Assembly: GCA_019241425.1 (NCBI GenBank)
Contig: JAFAXA010000293.1
Location: 1 to 50,582 of the forward strand
Reading direction: 5' to 3'
DNA length: 50,582 bases
Source of the DNA: Acetobacteraceae bacterium
GTDB lineage: Bacteria > Pseudomonadota > Alphaproteobacteria > Acetobacterales > Acetobacteraceae
Shown: positions 36,162 to 45,666 of the stretch, piece after piece
How positions within the stretch are numbered: the stretch's first letter is position 1
Layout: every line of letters starts with the position of its first letter
The notes under the pieces: model-generated
What the model was told of the DNA's origin: nothing
What the model saw: the letters and a program-made list of their open reading frames with translations, nothing else
Databases searched by the model: none
Translations under genes and position numbers: made by a program

Positions 36162-37067
36162 ATGCCATTCGATTCCGGGCCGCGCTCCCGCCGGCCGCCG
36201 TCCCGCGCACGCCGTTCCGAGATCGGACGCCAGACCGTGGTCGAAGGCGACTGCCTCGCCGAGCTGCGGGCGATGAAAGCAGCCTCCGTCGATGTCGTGA
36301 TCACCTCGCCGCCATACAATATCGGCGTCGCCTATCGCAGTTACCACGACCGGCGTCCCCGCGCCGCCTACCTCGCCTGGCTTTCCGAGGTGGGCGACGC
36401 CATCCGCCACGTCCTGAAGCCGGACGGCTCGTTCTTCCTCAATGTCGGCAGCACGAATGCCGATCCCTGGGTGGCACTCGACGTTGCCGGCGCCTTCCGC
36501 GACCTTTTCGTGCTGCAGAACCAGATCGTTTGGGTGAAGTCGGTCAGCGTGGGCGACGACACGATCGGCCACTTCAAGCCGATCATCAGCCGTCGCTATC
36601 TCAACAACAATCACGAGGCCGTCTTTCAATTCACGCATAAGGGTGATGTCACGATCGACCGGCTCGCGATCGGCGTGCCCTTCAAGGACAAATCGAACAT
36701 CACGCGGTGGGGCCACGCGCGCGACCGGCGCTGCGCCGGGAACGTCTGGTTCATTCCGTATCAGACCGTGAAGTCGAAGGCGCAGAAATTCGACCACCCG
36801 GCCGGCTTCCCCGTGGAGCTGCCCGCCCGTTGCATCCGCCTGCACGGCGTTGCCGATGCCGTGGTGCTCGACCCGTTTTGCGGTGCAGGCTCGACCTTGG
36901 TGGCTGCGGAGACGCTGGGCCGCCGAGGCATCGGCATCGAGATCGACCCTCATTACGCCAGGGCGGCTATCGCGCGCCTTCGGGAGATCGCCAATGGCAA
37001 GGCACAGGCTGACAATCCTCGAAGCCGAACTGTCCACACCGGCGATCGGTCTCGCGCTCGGCCTTAG
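36162..37067 (+). CDS. Site-specific DNA methyltransferase, beta class (SPPY)
   Basis: Motif IV VDVVITSPPYNIG precedes motif I VLDPFCGAGSTLVAAETLGRRGIGIEID, the beta-class order; DGSFFLNVGS. Confidence 0.92.
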   Translation: MPFDSGPRSRRPPSRARRSEIGRQTVVEGDCLAELRAMKAASVDVVITSPPYNIGVAYRSYHDRRPRAAYLAWLSEVGDAIRHVLKPDGSFFLNVGSTNADPWVALDVAGAFRDLFVLQNQIVWVKSVSVGDDTIGHFKPIISRRYLNNNHEAVFQFTHKGDVTIDRLAIGVPFKDKSNITRWGHARDRRCAGNVWFIPYQTVKSKAQKFDHPAGFPVELPARCIRLHGVADAVVLDPFCGAGSTLVAAETLGRRGIGIEIDPHYARAAIARLREIANGKAQADNPRSRTVHTGDRSRARP

Positions 37068-37587
37068 CCCCGACGAGGTGATCCGCAAGTTCAGCGATCC
37101 TCGCGTCACCTCCTGGTTTGCCGAAATCTGGGGCGAGCGCCTGTTCCGCTACAAGGCGCATGACAGCAGCAATCATCCCGGTTCGGATGCGCAGGTCGAA
37201 CTCGGAGCGCTCGGCCGCTTCGACATCAGCGTGCGCTGCTTCAACCGCAATACGATCAAGTTTCAGAAATCCAAGTTCATCGGATCGGGGCGCAGCGCCA
37301 CGCTGGAAGACTTGATCGAGTCGGTCGAAAGCGTCGAGCGCGTCGTGGTGGTGGATCTGCGCCGGTGGCCGAAACTTCGCTTCGTGCCGCTCGATTCGAA
37401 GCCGCTGCTCCGGCTGATCCGCCTCGGCCGCCTCACGCCGACCGGGATCTCGCCCAACCGTTTCGACACGTGGCTCGCCACGTCATTCGACATCGCGGTG
37501 CGGCAAACCACGTTGGAGGATGCGTCGGCGCTGCCATCGCCCCCAGCAGCGACGAGGCCCGCTCGTCCGGCCGATCTGTTCGGCTAA
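36994..37587 (+). CDS. Unknown protein overlapping the methyltransferase; candidate cognate restriction endonuclease
   Basis: 197 aa, ATG at 36994 overlaps the methyltransferase by 74 nt; GRFDISVRCFNRNTIKFQKSKFIGSG suggests a possible PD-(D/E/Q)xK-like core. Confidence 0.6.
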   Translation: MARHRLTILEAELSTPAIGLALGLSPDEVIRKFSDPRVTSWFAEIWGERLFRYKAHDSSNHPGSDAQVELGALGRFDISVRCFNRNTIKFQKSKFIGSGRSATLEDLIESVESVERVVVVDLRRWPKLRFVPLDSKPLLRLIRLGRLTPTGISPNRFDTWLATSFDIAVRQTTLEDASALPSPPAATRPARPADLFG

Positions 37588-37614
37588 TATCGCCACCACC
37601 GCAGGGAGGAAACC

Positions 37615-38364
37615 ATGCCCGGAACACTCGCAGGCAAGACCGCCGTCATCACCGCCGCCGCGCAAGGGATCGGCCGCGCGTCCGCCGAACTTTTCGGCCG
37701 CGAGGGCGCGCGCGTGATCGCGACCGACATCAACGAAGGCCTGCTCGCCTCGCTCACTGGGCCCGGCATCGAGACGCGCCGGCTGGACGTGCTGGACCGC
37801 GCCGCGATCGACGATCTCGCCGGCGACCTCGGCCCGGTCGACGTGCTGTTCAACTGCGCGGGCTATGTCCACCACGGCACGATCCTCGAATGCGAGGAAC
37901 AAGACTGGGAGTTCTCCTTCGCCCTGAACACGCGGGCGATGTTTCGCACCATCCGCGCCTTCCTGCCGGCGATGCTCGCGAAGGGCGGCGGCTCCATCAT
38001 CAACATGTCCTCGATCGCGGGACCGAAAGGCGTTCCGGTCCGCTGCGCGTATGCGGCGAGCAAGGCGGCGGTGATCGGCCTCACCAAATCTGTGGCCGCG
38101 GATTTCGTCACCAGAGGCATTCGGTGCAACGCGATCTGCCCCGGCACCGTCGCCTCGCCCTCGCTCGAAGAGCGCATCGCCGCGCAAGCAAAAGACGGCG
38201 GCGTTCCGGTTGAGCGAATCCGCCACGCCTTCACCAGCCGCCAACCAATGGGCCGTCTCGGCAAGCCCGAAGAAATCGCGGCGCTCGCGCTCTATCTCGC
38301 CTCGGACGCCGCCGGCTTCACCACCGGCCAGGCCCACATCATCGATGGCGGCTGGTCGAATTAG
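37615..38364 (+). CDS. SDR family oxidoreductase (2-keto-3-deoxy-L-fuconate dehydrogenase-like)
   Basis: GKTAVITAAAQGIGRASAELFGREGARVIATDI, FNCAGYVHHGTILEC, YAASKAAVIGLTKSVAADF, IDGGWSN. Confidence 0.88.
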   Translation: MPGTLAGKTAVITAAAQGIGRASAELFGREGARVIATDINEGLLASLTGPGIETRRLDVLDRAAIDDLAGDLGPVDVLFNCAGYVHHGTILECEEQDWEFSFALNTRAMFRTIRAFLPAMLAKGGGSIINMSSIAGPKGVPVRCAYAASKAAVIGLTKSVAADFVTRGIRCNAICPGTVASPSLEERIAAQAKDGGVPVERIRHAFTSRQPMGRLGKPEEIAALALYLASDAAGFTTGQAHIIDGGWSN

Positions 38365-38423
38365 ACGGGCAACGCATCGCCACGGAAAGTGCCGCCGGAA
38401 CGCAAACAGCGAGTCCGGCGCCG

Positions 38424-40130
38424 TTACGGTCCAGGCAGATCGGTGATGGCGCCACGCGACGCATCGGCGACCAGCCGTGCATATTTGGCGAGAATGCCGT
38501 TCGAATAGCGGGGCGGTGGCGCTGTCCATCCGGCCAGCCGATCTGCTAGTTGCGCCTCGGTCAGCGCGACGTCGAGGCGGCGGCGCCCGACATCGATGGT
38601 GATCTGGTCACCCTCCGCAAGCGCCGCGATCGGCCCCCGCTCGACGGCCTCCGGCACGATATGGCCGATCACGAAACCACGTGTCGCACCGGAAAAGCGG
38701 CCATCGGTTATCAGCGCGACGCTCTCGCCCAGCCCGGCCCCTTGCAGCGCTCCCGTCACGAGCTGCATTTCGCGCATGCCCGGGCCCCCTTTCGGGCCCT
38801 CATTGCGCAACACCATGACGTCGTTCGGCTGGATGTGTCCTGCTTTGATGGCGGCGAACGCCTCCTCCTCCCGCTCGAACACCCGCGCCGGGCCGGTGTG
38901 CATGGATTTCGATTGGCCCGATAGCTTGATCACGCAACCACCGGGCGCGAGATTGCCGCGCAGGATGGCGATGCCGCCCTGCGGCTTGAGAGGCCGGTTC
39001 AACGGCCGCACAACTGGCTGCCCAAGCGGCTCCGTTGCCGCCTCGATCATCTCTCCCAGCGAGCAACCGGCCACCGTGCGCTCGCCGCGGTGCAGCAGAC
39101 CTGCCTCGGCCAATCGCTTGCCGACCACCGCCATGCCGCCGGCCGCGTGCATCTCGGGTGCGGTGTAGGTGCCCCAGGGCCGCAGATCCGCGAGCACCGG
39201 CGTGTTGCGAGAAATGCGGTCGAAATCGTCCAGCGCGAGCGCGACGCCGAAATCATGCGCGATCGCGAGCAGGTGCAGCACGGCATTGGTTGATCCGCCG
39301 GTCGCCATGACGCCGCTGATCGCGTTCTCGAAGCTAAGCCGGCTAACGATCGATCGCGGCGTTACGCCGGCGTTGACGAGATCCACCGCGAGCCGCCCGC
39401 ATGCAGTCGCCGCATCGAGCTTGCCCGTATCTTCGGCGGGAATACCGTTCCACCCCATCGCCGACAGGCCGAGCATCTCGCACGCTGTCGCCATCGTGTT
39501 GGCGGTGAACTGGCCCCCGCACGCGCCGGCGCCGGGGCAGGCGTGATCCTCGACGTCCTGGAGATCCTCCGCTGAGATCTTGCCGGCATTGAACGCGCCC
39601 AGCGCCTCGTACGCGTCCTGGATCGTCAGATTGCGGCCGGTGAACGGGTTGCCGGAGCGAACGCAGCGCCCGGCGGCGATGCTGCCGCCATACAGCATGC
39701 AACCCGGTATGTTGACCCGGCCGAGCGCCATCGCCATCGCGGGCACGGTCTTGTCGCAGCCGGAGATCGTCACCAGCCCGTCGAACATGTGGCCGCGCGC
39801 AACCAACTCCACGGAATCGGCGATGAGATCGCGGCTGACCAGGGAGGTTTTCATCCCCTCGGTGCCGGTCGTGATCCCGTCATTGATGGCGACCGTGTTC
39901 ACTTCGATCGGCGTGCCACCGGCTTCGCGCACACCCTCCGCCACGCGCTCGGCAAGCGCGCGATGGTTCCAGTTGCACGGCATCGTGCCGATCCAGCAAT
40001 GCGCAATGCCGATTTGCGGGCGGGACAGGCTTTCATCCGTGAAGCCGACCGCCTTCATCATCGCGCGTGCGACGGTCCGGTCCGGCCCATCCAGGAGGAT
40101 GCGGCTTCGCTGCCGCGGGTCGATCGCCAT
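38424..40130 (-). CDS. IlvD/Edd family dehydratase (dihydroxy-acid or sugar-acid dehydratase)
   Basis: IGIAHCWIGTMPCNWNH, TISGCDKTVPAMAMALGRVNIP, DHACPGAGACGGQFTANTMATACEMLGLS, LITDGRFSGATRGFVIGHIVPEA. Confidence 0.93.
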   Translation of the reverse strand: MAIDPRQRSRILLDGPDRTVARAMMKAVGFTDESLSRPQIGIAHCWIGTMPCNWNHRALAERVAEGVREAGGTPIEVNTVAINDGITTGTEGMKTSLVSRDLIADSVELVARGHMFDGLVTISGCDKTVPAMAMALGRVNIPGCMLYGGSIAAGRCVRSGNPFTGRNLTIQDAYEALGAFNAGKISAEDLQDVEDHACPGAGACGGQFTANTMATACEMLGLSAMGWNGIPAEDTGKLDAATACGRLAVDLVNAGVTPRSIVSRLSFENAISGVMATGGSTNAVLHLLAIAHDFGVALALDDFDRISRNTPVLADLRPWGTYTAPEMHAAGGMAVVGKRLAEAGLLHRGERTVAGCSLGEMIEAATEPLGQPVVRPLNRPLKPQGGIAILRGNLAPGGCVIKLSGQSKSMHTGPARVFEREEEAFAAIKAGHIQPNDVMVLRNEGPKGGPGMREMQLVTGALQGAGLGESVALITDGRFSGATRGFVIGHIVPEAVERGPIAALAEGDQITIDVGRRRLDVALTEAQLADRLAGWTAPPPRYSNGILAKYARLVADASRGAITDLPGP

Positions 40131-40177
40131 TGCCGGATGCTCGCTGATCGGAACGCGTTGGGGGAGAGCTTCGTGCG

Positions 40178-40846
40178 TCAGATAGCGGACGGCACGTTGA
40201 ACACATCGAGCGTGGAGCGGCCCGTCATCAGCTCGCGCTCCCAGCCATGCTCGGCCTGCACCCGCGCAAGAGCGGCCTCGAGCCGCGCTTCCGCCTCCTC
40301 GCGCGGTATCACGACCAGCCCGTCATCATCGCCCAAAATCAGATCGCCCGGCGCGACCCGTGCGCCCGCGAATGAAATCGCCTCATTCACGATGCCCCCC
40401 TCCATCGAGGACGGCCCTCGCGGGTTCACGTGTCGCGTGAAAACCGGGAAATCCTCCCATTCGCGCAACCGTCCGCTGTCGCGCACGGCGCCGTTGACGA
40501 TCACGCCCGCGACGCCCTTCAGCCGCGCCGAGCCGCTCAGAAGTTCACCGATGATCGCCGGATTGTTGCGACCGCCGCACTCCACGACGACGACGTCCCC
40601 CGCCTCCGCCACAGCGATCGCGTGATGCACGGCGCCGTAATCGGTGCCGGTGCAAAGAGCCGTCACCGCGGTTCCAACCAGCCGCCGGCCGGCCGCAAAT
40701 GCGCGCAACGGCCGGATCGCCGGATCGATCACCGTATGGCCGCCGAGAACATCCGTGGCGACACTTGCCGGCACCTCGGACCAACGGGCAACGACCTCGC
40801 GCGAAACGGGCGCTGTGGGACGAGGATGAACGCGAGTGGGCATCAT
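40178..40846 (-). CDS. RraA family protein (HMG/CHA aldolase-like)
   Basis: ASVATDVLGGH, GRRLVGTAVTALCTGTDYGAVHHAIAVAEAGDVVVVECGG, GVIVNGAVRDSGRLREW. Confidence 0.85.
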   Translation of the reverse strand: MMPTRVHPRPTAPVSREVVARWSEVPASVATDVLGGHTVIDPAIRPLRAFAAGRRLVGTAVTALCTGTDYGAVHHAIAVAEAGDVVVVECGGRNNPAIIGELLSGSARLKGVAGVIVNGAVRDSGRLREWEDFPVFTRHVNPRGPSSMEGGIVNEAISFAGARVAPGDLILGDDDGLVVIPREEAEARLEAALARVQAEHGWERELMTGRSTLDVFNVPSAI

Positions 40847-40926
40847 CTGCTCCTGTGTCGTGAACCGGTCAGGCAATCAGTTACCGCATCAGCTTCACGG
40901 ATCGGCCCGCGTCTCCGGCACGTCGT

Positions 40927-42180
40927 TCACTGCTCCTCCTGCACCGAATGCAGGAAGGCCAGGATCGACTTGAATTGGTCATCCGTGAAAACGCCGGTCC
41001 AGTTCGGCATGCCCTTGTCGGGACGACCATTGGTGACAGTGACGAAAAACACCTGGTCCATGGTCTCGCCGTAGCGATGGTGCAGCAGGCGCAGATTGAT
41101 GCGGCGTTCGGCCTGGACCGCATCCGGACCGTGGCAATGCGCGCAGGTGCTGTTGAACAGATCCGCGCCCTGATGAACCGTGTCGGCATCAGCGACCGCA
41201 GCGTTCTGGCTGCTCGAAGCGGAGCCGGCGCCCTCGCCGGCCGGCAGTTGCGGCATCGGACGGGCGCCGGGCGGCAGCGGCGCGCCTTTGCTGACGGACG
41301 GGATCTGAAGATCTTCGCCGAAACCGACACCGCCCTCCGCCGCCGCCGTCCGGACCGGCGCCGAATCGGCGATCGGAAACCCGTAGCGTTTGGCGAGAGC
41401 GCGGATCACCGCCCCGTCTTGCGCGAGGGCGCCGTCGACCTTGTCGCGCAACGCGTCCTCGCCGGGCGCAAAGGCGATCGCCGCATTCCACCGCATCCCG
41501 TCCGCCGCGAGCGGCAGGACGCGATAACGGGAGTCCTTGGGGCTGGCGTTCGCGTAGCCAGCAGAGGGCCCCCATAACAGGGCTGCATCGGCGCGTCCGT
41601 CTTCGAGCGCCTGCAAACCTTCTTCGGGCGACGTTACAGTGACGGCGTCGACATCTTCTCGTTTCGCCATCAAGGCTTGCGCCGGCGATCCGAACTGGAC
41701 CGCGACGCGCTTGCCGGAAAGCGCGGGCAAGTCGGCAAGCGGCGAATCGACGCGCGTCACCAGCGCGTAGCCGACCTCGATCACGGGCGCGGACACCGTC
41801 ATGCGATTCTTGCCGCCGCCCTCCGACCCGGATGGCACGCCGAAGAACATGTCGCATTTGCCCGCCAACAGCGTCGTCCGCAGCATGCGCTTCGGCGCGT
41901 ACGTCGCCGCCCACACCACGTCCAGCGGACGCCCGAGCTGCTCCGCCAGATGCTCCGCCAATTCAAGGTAGAATCCTGGCCTCGCACCGGCGTTGCCCGT
42001 GAACGGCAGATTGTCCGGGTCGGCGCAGACCCGCAACGGCGCGCCTTCGTTCGGAGCGGCGGCGATACCCCTCCCAGCAACGCCGCACACGGCGAGCGCG
42101 AGCCCGATCGCGACGGCGGTGGTCCGCGCCATAGAGGACCGACCGGCCCCTGCGCCCTTTCCTTGCGTTGTCGCGTTCAT
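40927..42180 (-). CDS. Fusion of quinoprotein-associated periplasmic substrate-binding protein (XoxJ/MxaJ-like) and cytochrome c
   Basis: LRVCADPDNLPFTGNAGARPGFYLELAEHLAEQLGRPLDVVWAATYAPKRMLRTTL; C-terminal STCAHCHGPDA haem site and KGMPNW. Confidence 0.9.
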   Translation of the reverse strand: MNATTQGKGAGAGRSSMARTTAVAIGLALAVCGVAGRGIAAAPNEGAPLRVCADPDNLPFTGNAGARPGFYLELAEHLAEQLGRPLDVVWAATYAPKRMLRTTLLAGKCDMFFGVPSGSEGGGKNRMTVSAPVIEVGYALVTRVDSPLADLPALSGKRVAVQFGSPAQALMAKREDVDAVTVTSPEEGLQALEDGRADAALLWGPSAGYANASPKDSRYRVLPLAADGMRWNAAIAFAPGEDALRDKVDGALAQDGAVIRALAKRYGFPIADSAPVRTAAAEGGVGFGEDLQIPSVSKGAPLPPGARPMPQLPAGEGAGSASSSQNAAVADADTVHQGADLFNSTCAHCHGPDAVQAERRINLRLLHHRYGETMDQVFFVTVTNGRPDKGMPNWTGVFTDDQFKSILAFLHSVQEEQ

Positions 42181-42185
42181 GGCGC

Positions 42186-43886
42186 TTAATCCGGCAAGGC
42201 GAAAACAAGCAGCGCCCCGCCTTCCGGCGTGAGTGCGGCAATCTGTTTGCCGGGGTCCCCCATCGCCGCGGGCTGCGAAACGGTGCGACCGACGACAACG
42301 CCGACATACTGCTTGCCGTCAACCTCGAAGCTCATACCGCCCGCGCCGATGCCGGTGCCGACATTGATCTGCCAGAGATTCTGACCGGTCCTGGCGTTCA
42401 GCGCATGGAAGATGCCGGTAATGTCGCCGAAGAACACGAGGTTTCCGGCAGTCGTCATCGTGCCACCGTTATAGGGCAGCGGCAATTTTATCTCCCAAGC
42501 CTTTTTGCGCGCGACCGGATCCCACGCCATCAGGGCGCCGCTATAGCCGCCCGGACCCGCATAAACGTTGAAGTCCGAACCGAGGTAGAACACGCCGCGC
42601 CGATAGGCGATCTCGACGCTCTTCATGTCGGTGCACATGTTGTTGGCGGCGATGTAGGCGAGGCCGGTATCGGGATTGAATGAGATAGGCTGCCAGTTCT
42701 TGCCGCCGATCCAGGCCGGGCAGACGCCGGTAACCGGATGGCCCATGGATGGCCGGTTGGCGGGATCGATGATGGGCGTGCCGTTCTCGACGTCGTAACC
42801 CTTGGCCCAGTTCACGGGAACGAACGGATCGGCCGACACGAGTTGGCCGGTGTCCCGGTTGAGCACGAACAAGAACCCGTTCCGGTCGGCCTTCATCAAG
42901 GCGGGCAGCGTCTTGCCGTTCACCGGCAGATCCGCGAGCACCGCCTCGTTCACCCCGTCATAGTCCCAAACGTCCGCCGGTGTCTCCTGAAACCACCATT
43001 TGATGGCGCCGGTCTTCGGGTCGAGCGCGAGCGTGCTCGCGCTGTAGAGATTGGACAGCTTGCCGTAATTGGCCGAGCCGGCGCTGCGCACCGAATCATT
43101 CCACGGGCCGGGGTTGCTGGTGCCCCAGAACAACGTGTCTGTCTTCGGGTCGTATGAGCCCACGCCCCAGGCCGCCGCGCCGCCGTGCTCGGCGCTGTCT
43201 CCTTTCCACGTATCGCCGTTCGGCTCGTCCTTGGCGGCCGTGAGCCACGTTTTCCAGATCTGCTTGCCGGTCGCCGCATCGTAGCCCTGCAGCGCGCCGC
43301 GCGCCCCGTAATCGCCGCCGGCAAAGCCGGTGATGACGACGTTGCCCACCACCACGGGCGGCGATGTGATCGCCGAGCCCTGCTTGTAGTCGACGACCTG
43401 CGCGTTCCACAGTTCTTCGCCCGTTTTCGCATCGAGCGCGACCAGATGCCCGTCCAGGCGCCCGAGGAAGATCTTGCCGTCCGCGTAGCTGACGCCGCGG
43501 CTGTCGACATCGCAGCACGCGTATTGAATCATGTCGTCGGGAAGCTCGGGCTGATACTGCCACTTGATACGGCCGGTTTTTGCGTTCAGCGCGAAGACGG
43601 TCTTGGGTCCCCATGAACTGGAAACATACATCGTGTCCCCGATCACGATCGGGGTGGCCTCGTTGGAGCGGAGTGAGCCGAGTTGCAGGGTATACGCCAG
43701 CCGCAGCTTCGAAACGTTCGCGTCATTGATTTGCGTGAGCGGGCTGTAGCGGGTGTTCGCGTAGGTCCGGCCGTAGGTGCTCCACTCGCCGGGCTGGTCG
43801 TCGGCGGCCGACGCCGCGACCGGCGCCCCGAGGATGCACAAGGCGGCGAGCGCCGCCGACCGCAGAAGCGTTGAGCGCGTTTTCAT
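42186..43886 (-). CDS. PQQ-dependent methanol/ethanol-type alcohol dehydrogenase with lanthanide-type Asp (XoxF-like)
   Basis: YACCDVDSRGVSY vicinal cysteines; PADVWDYDGVNEAVL; W-motif repeats (GEELWNAQVV, KQIWKTWL, AIKWWFQE, QNLWQINVG). Confidence 0.92.
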   Translation of the reverse strand: MKTRSTLLRSAALAALCILGAPVAASAADDQPGEWSTYGRTYANTRYSPLTQINDANVSKLRLAYTLQLGSLRSNEATPIVIGDTMYVSSSWGPKTVFALNAKTGRIKWQYQPELPDDMIQYACCDVDSRGVSYADGKIFLGRLDGHLVALDAKTGEELWNAQVVDYKQGSAITSPPVVVGNVVITGFAGGDYGARGALQGYDAATGKQIWKTWLTAAKDEPNGDTWKGDSAEHGGAAAWGVGSYDPKTDTLFWGTSNPGPWNDSVRSAGSANYGKLSNLYSASTLALDPKTGAIKWWFQETPADVWDYDGVNEAVLADLPVNGKTLPALMKADRNGFLFVLNRDTGQLVSADPFVPVNWAKGYDVENGTPIIDPANRPSMGHPVTGVCPAWIGGKNWQPISFNPDTGLAYIAANNMCTDMKSVEIAYRRGVFYLGSDFNVYAGPGGYSGALMAWDPVARKKAWEIKLPLPYNGGTMTTAGNLVFFGDITGIFHALNARTGQNLWQINVGTGIGAGGMSFEVDGKQYVGVVVGRTVSQPAAMGDPGKQIAALTPEGGALLVFALPD

Positions 43887-43943
43887 ATGGGACCTTCCTC
43901 CTTCTATTTGTTTCCGTCTACCCGCAGGCGACCGCGCGTGCGA

Positions 43944-44738
43944 TCAGGATGACGTCCGGATCGGTTTGTCCTTGGCTGGATCGAATGGAAACATCAGCCC
44001 GGCCGCCAGAAAACCCCCATCGACGTTCAGCGTGTGGCCGGTGACGTAGGACGCGTCGTCCGACGCCAGAAAGACGGCCGCCGCCGCGATTTCGGCGGGC
44101 TCACCATAGCGGCGCTGCGGAATCAGGCGGTGATAGGCGTCGACCGTTTCCGGCGTGTGCATTCCCTTGCCGGTTTCGGTCATGATCGGACCGGGCGCGA
44201 TGGCGTTGACGGTGATGCCGTGCTCGGCGAATTCCACCGCCATGATTTTCGTCAGCACCTCCAGCCCGGCCTTGGAGGCGCCGTAGGCCGAGCGCCCGAC
44301 GCCGCCTTTTTGGCCGGACAGAGACACGATGTTGACGATCTTGCCGCCGGTACCCTGCGCGATCATGCGACGCGCAGCAAGCTGGCTGCAAAGCATCGCC
44401 CCGGTCAGGTTGATGCGGATGATGCGCTCCCACTCCTCCAGCTCGATGTCGAGCACGAGGCGGGTCGCGCCAATCCCGGCATTGTTGACCAGGATGTCGA
44501 TGCGCCCGAGCGTCTCCGCCGCCCTGTCGAACAGGGCCCGAACATCTTGCGGGTTTGCGACGTCGGCGCGGATCGCGACCGCCGCGGCACCGATCTCTCC
44601 TGCGGTCCTGTCGGCCTCGTCGCCGTCGCGGTCGGTGACCACGACCCGCGCTCCCTCCCGGGCGAACGCTTCGGCGATGGCCCGCCCGATACCGCGCGCC
44701 GATCCCGTGACGACGGCCACCTTATCTTGCAGCTTCAT
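43944..44738 (-). CDS. SDR family oxidoreductase
   Basis: KVAVVTGSARGIGRAIAEAFAREG, DILVNNAGIGATR, YGASKAGLEVLTK, LNVDGGF; ATG at 44738. Confidence 0.9.
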   Translation of the reverse strand: MKLQDKVAVVTGSARGIGRAIAEAFAREGARVVVTDRDGDEADRTAGEIGAAAVAIRADVANPQDVRALFDRAAETLGRIDILVNNAGIGATRLVLDIELEEWERIIRINLTGAMLCSQLAARRMIAQGTGGKIVNIVSLSGQKGGVGRSAYGASKAGLEVLTKIMAVEFAEHGITVNAIAPGPIMTETGKGMHTPETVDAYHRLIPQRRYGEPAEIAAAAVFLASDDASYVTGHTLNVDGGFLAAGLMFPFDPAKDKPIRTSS

Positions 44739-44823
44739 ATGTCCGTCCATCGGTTGTCGGCCGCAGCAACGCGGCAGCCTCGACCTTTAAAAGTGAAAAG
44801 GACGGTGCCCATCGATCCGCGAC

Positions 44824-45666
44824 TCACGCCGCCCGGCAACTGAGGCCGCCGTCCACCGGAAGGCAGACGCCGGTTATGTAATTGGCCTCGTCCGACGCAA
44901 GGAACACGGCGGCGGCGGCGATGTCCCATGCGGTTCCCATGCGGCCCATCGGGCAGGCTTCATCCCGCGCCTTCTTCATGGCCGCGGCATCGGCGTATTG
45001 GCCGCTGATCTGCTGGTAGATGAGCGGCGTGTTCATGAGGCCAGGCATGATCGCATTCACCCGGATTCCCTGCGACGCGTATTGCAGCGCGAGTCCTTGC
45101 GTGAACTGATTGAGGCCCGCTTTCGCCGCGTAATACGCGGAATAGGGATACCCGGTGTAGCGGATCGCCGCGATCGAGGAGATGTTGACGATCGCGCCCT
45201 TGCGGCGCTCGATCATCCTCGGAAGTACGTGCTTGCAGGTCAGGAACGCGCTGGTCAGATTGACATCGAGCACGGTGTGCCACTGCTCTTCCGTCAGCTC
45301 GACGGGCCCTCCCATGATCGTTGTGCCGACGTTGTTGTGCAGCACGTCAATGCGCCCGTGCCGGGCCATCACCGCGTCGACGACCGCCTTCACGGCCGCC
45401 GTCTCCGTTGCATCAACGTCAAAAATCTCAGCGCGACCGCCGAGATCGGCAATGATCGATCCGGTCGCCTCCGCCGCCTCTCGATCGCGGTCAACGGCGA
45501 TCACCGTCGCGCCCTCGCGGGCGTAAGCAACCGACGTCGCTTTGCCGTTGCCCCAGCCCTCGCCGACGCTGCCCGCGCCGAACACCAGGACGACCCTTCC
45601 CTCCAACCGTCCGCGCCCGGCGGGAATCTCGGCCGACATCGCATTGGCGGGCCGCAGTGGGGTCAT
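44824..45666 (-). CDS. SDR family oxidoreductase
   Basis: RVVLVFGAGSVGEGWGNGKATSVAYAREGA, DVLHNNVGTTIMG, YYAAKAGLNQFTQ, LPVDGGLS. Confidence 0.9.
   Translation of the reverse strand: MTPLRPANAMSAEIPAGRGRLEGRVVLVFGAGSVGEGWGNGKATSVAYAREGATVIAVDRDREAAEATGSIIADLGGRAEIFDVDATETAAVKAVVDAVMARHGRIDVLHNNVGTTIMGGPVELTEEQWHTVLDVNLTSAFLTCKHVLPRMIERRKGAIVNISSIAAIRYTGYPYSAYYAAKAGLNQFTQGLALQYASQGIRVNAIMPGLMNTPLIYQQISGQYADAAAMKKARDEACPMGRMGTAWDIAAAAVFLASDEANYITGVCLPVDGGLSCRAA

Noticed and set aside
36030-37109. 359-aa minus-strand ORF
   Set aside because: Antisense to the DNA methyltransferase, which has complete catalytic motifs.
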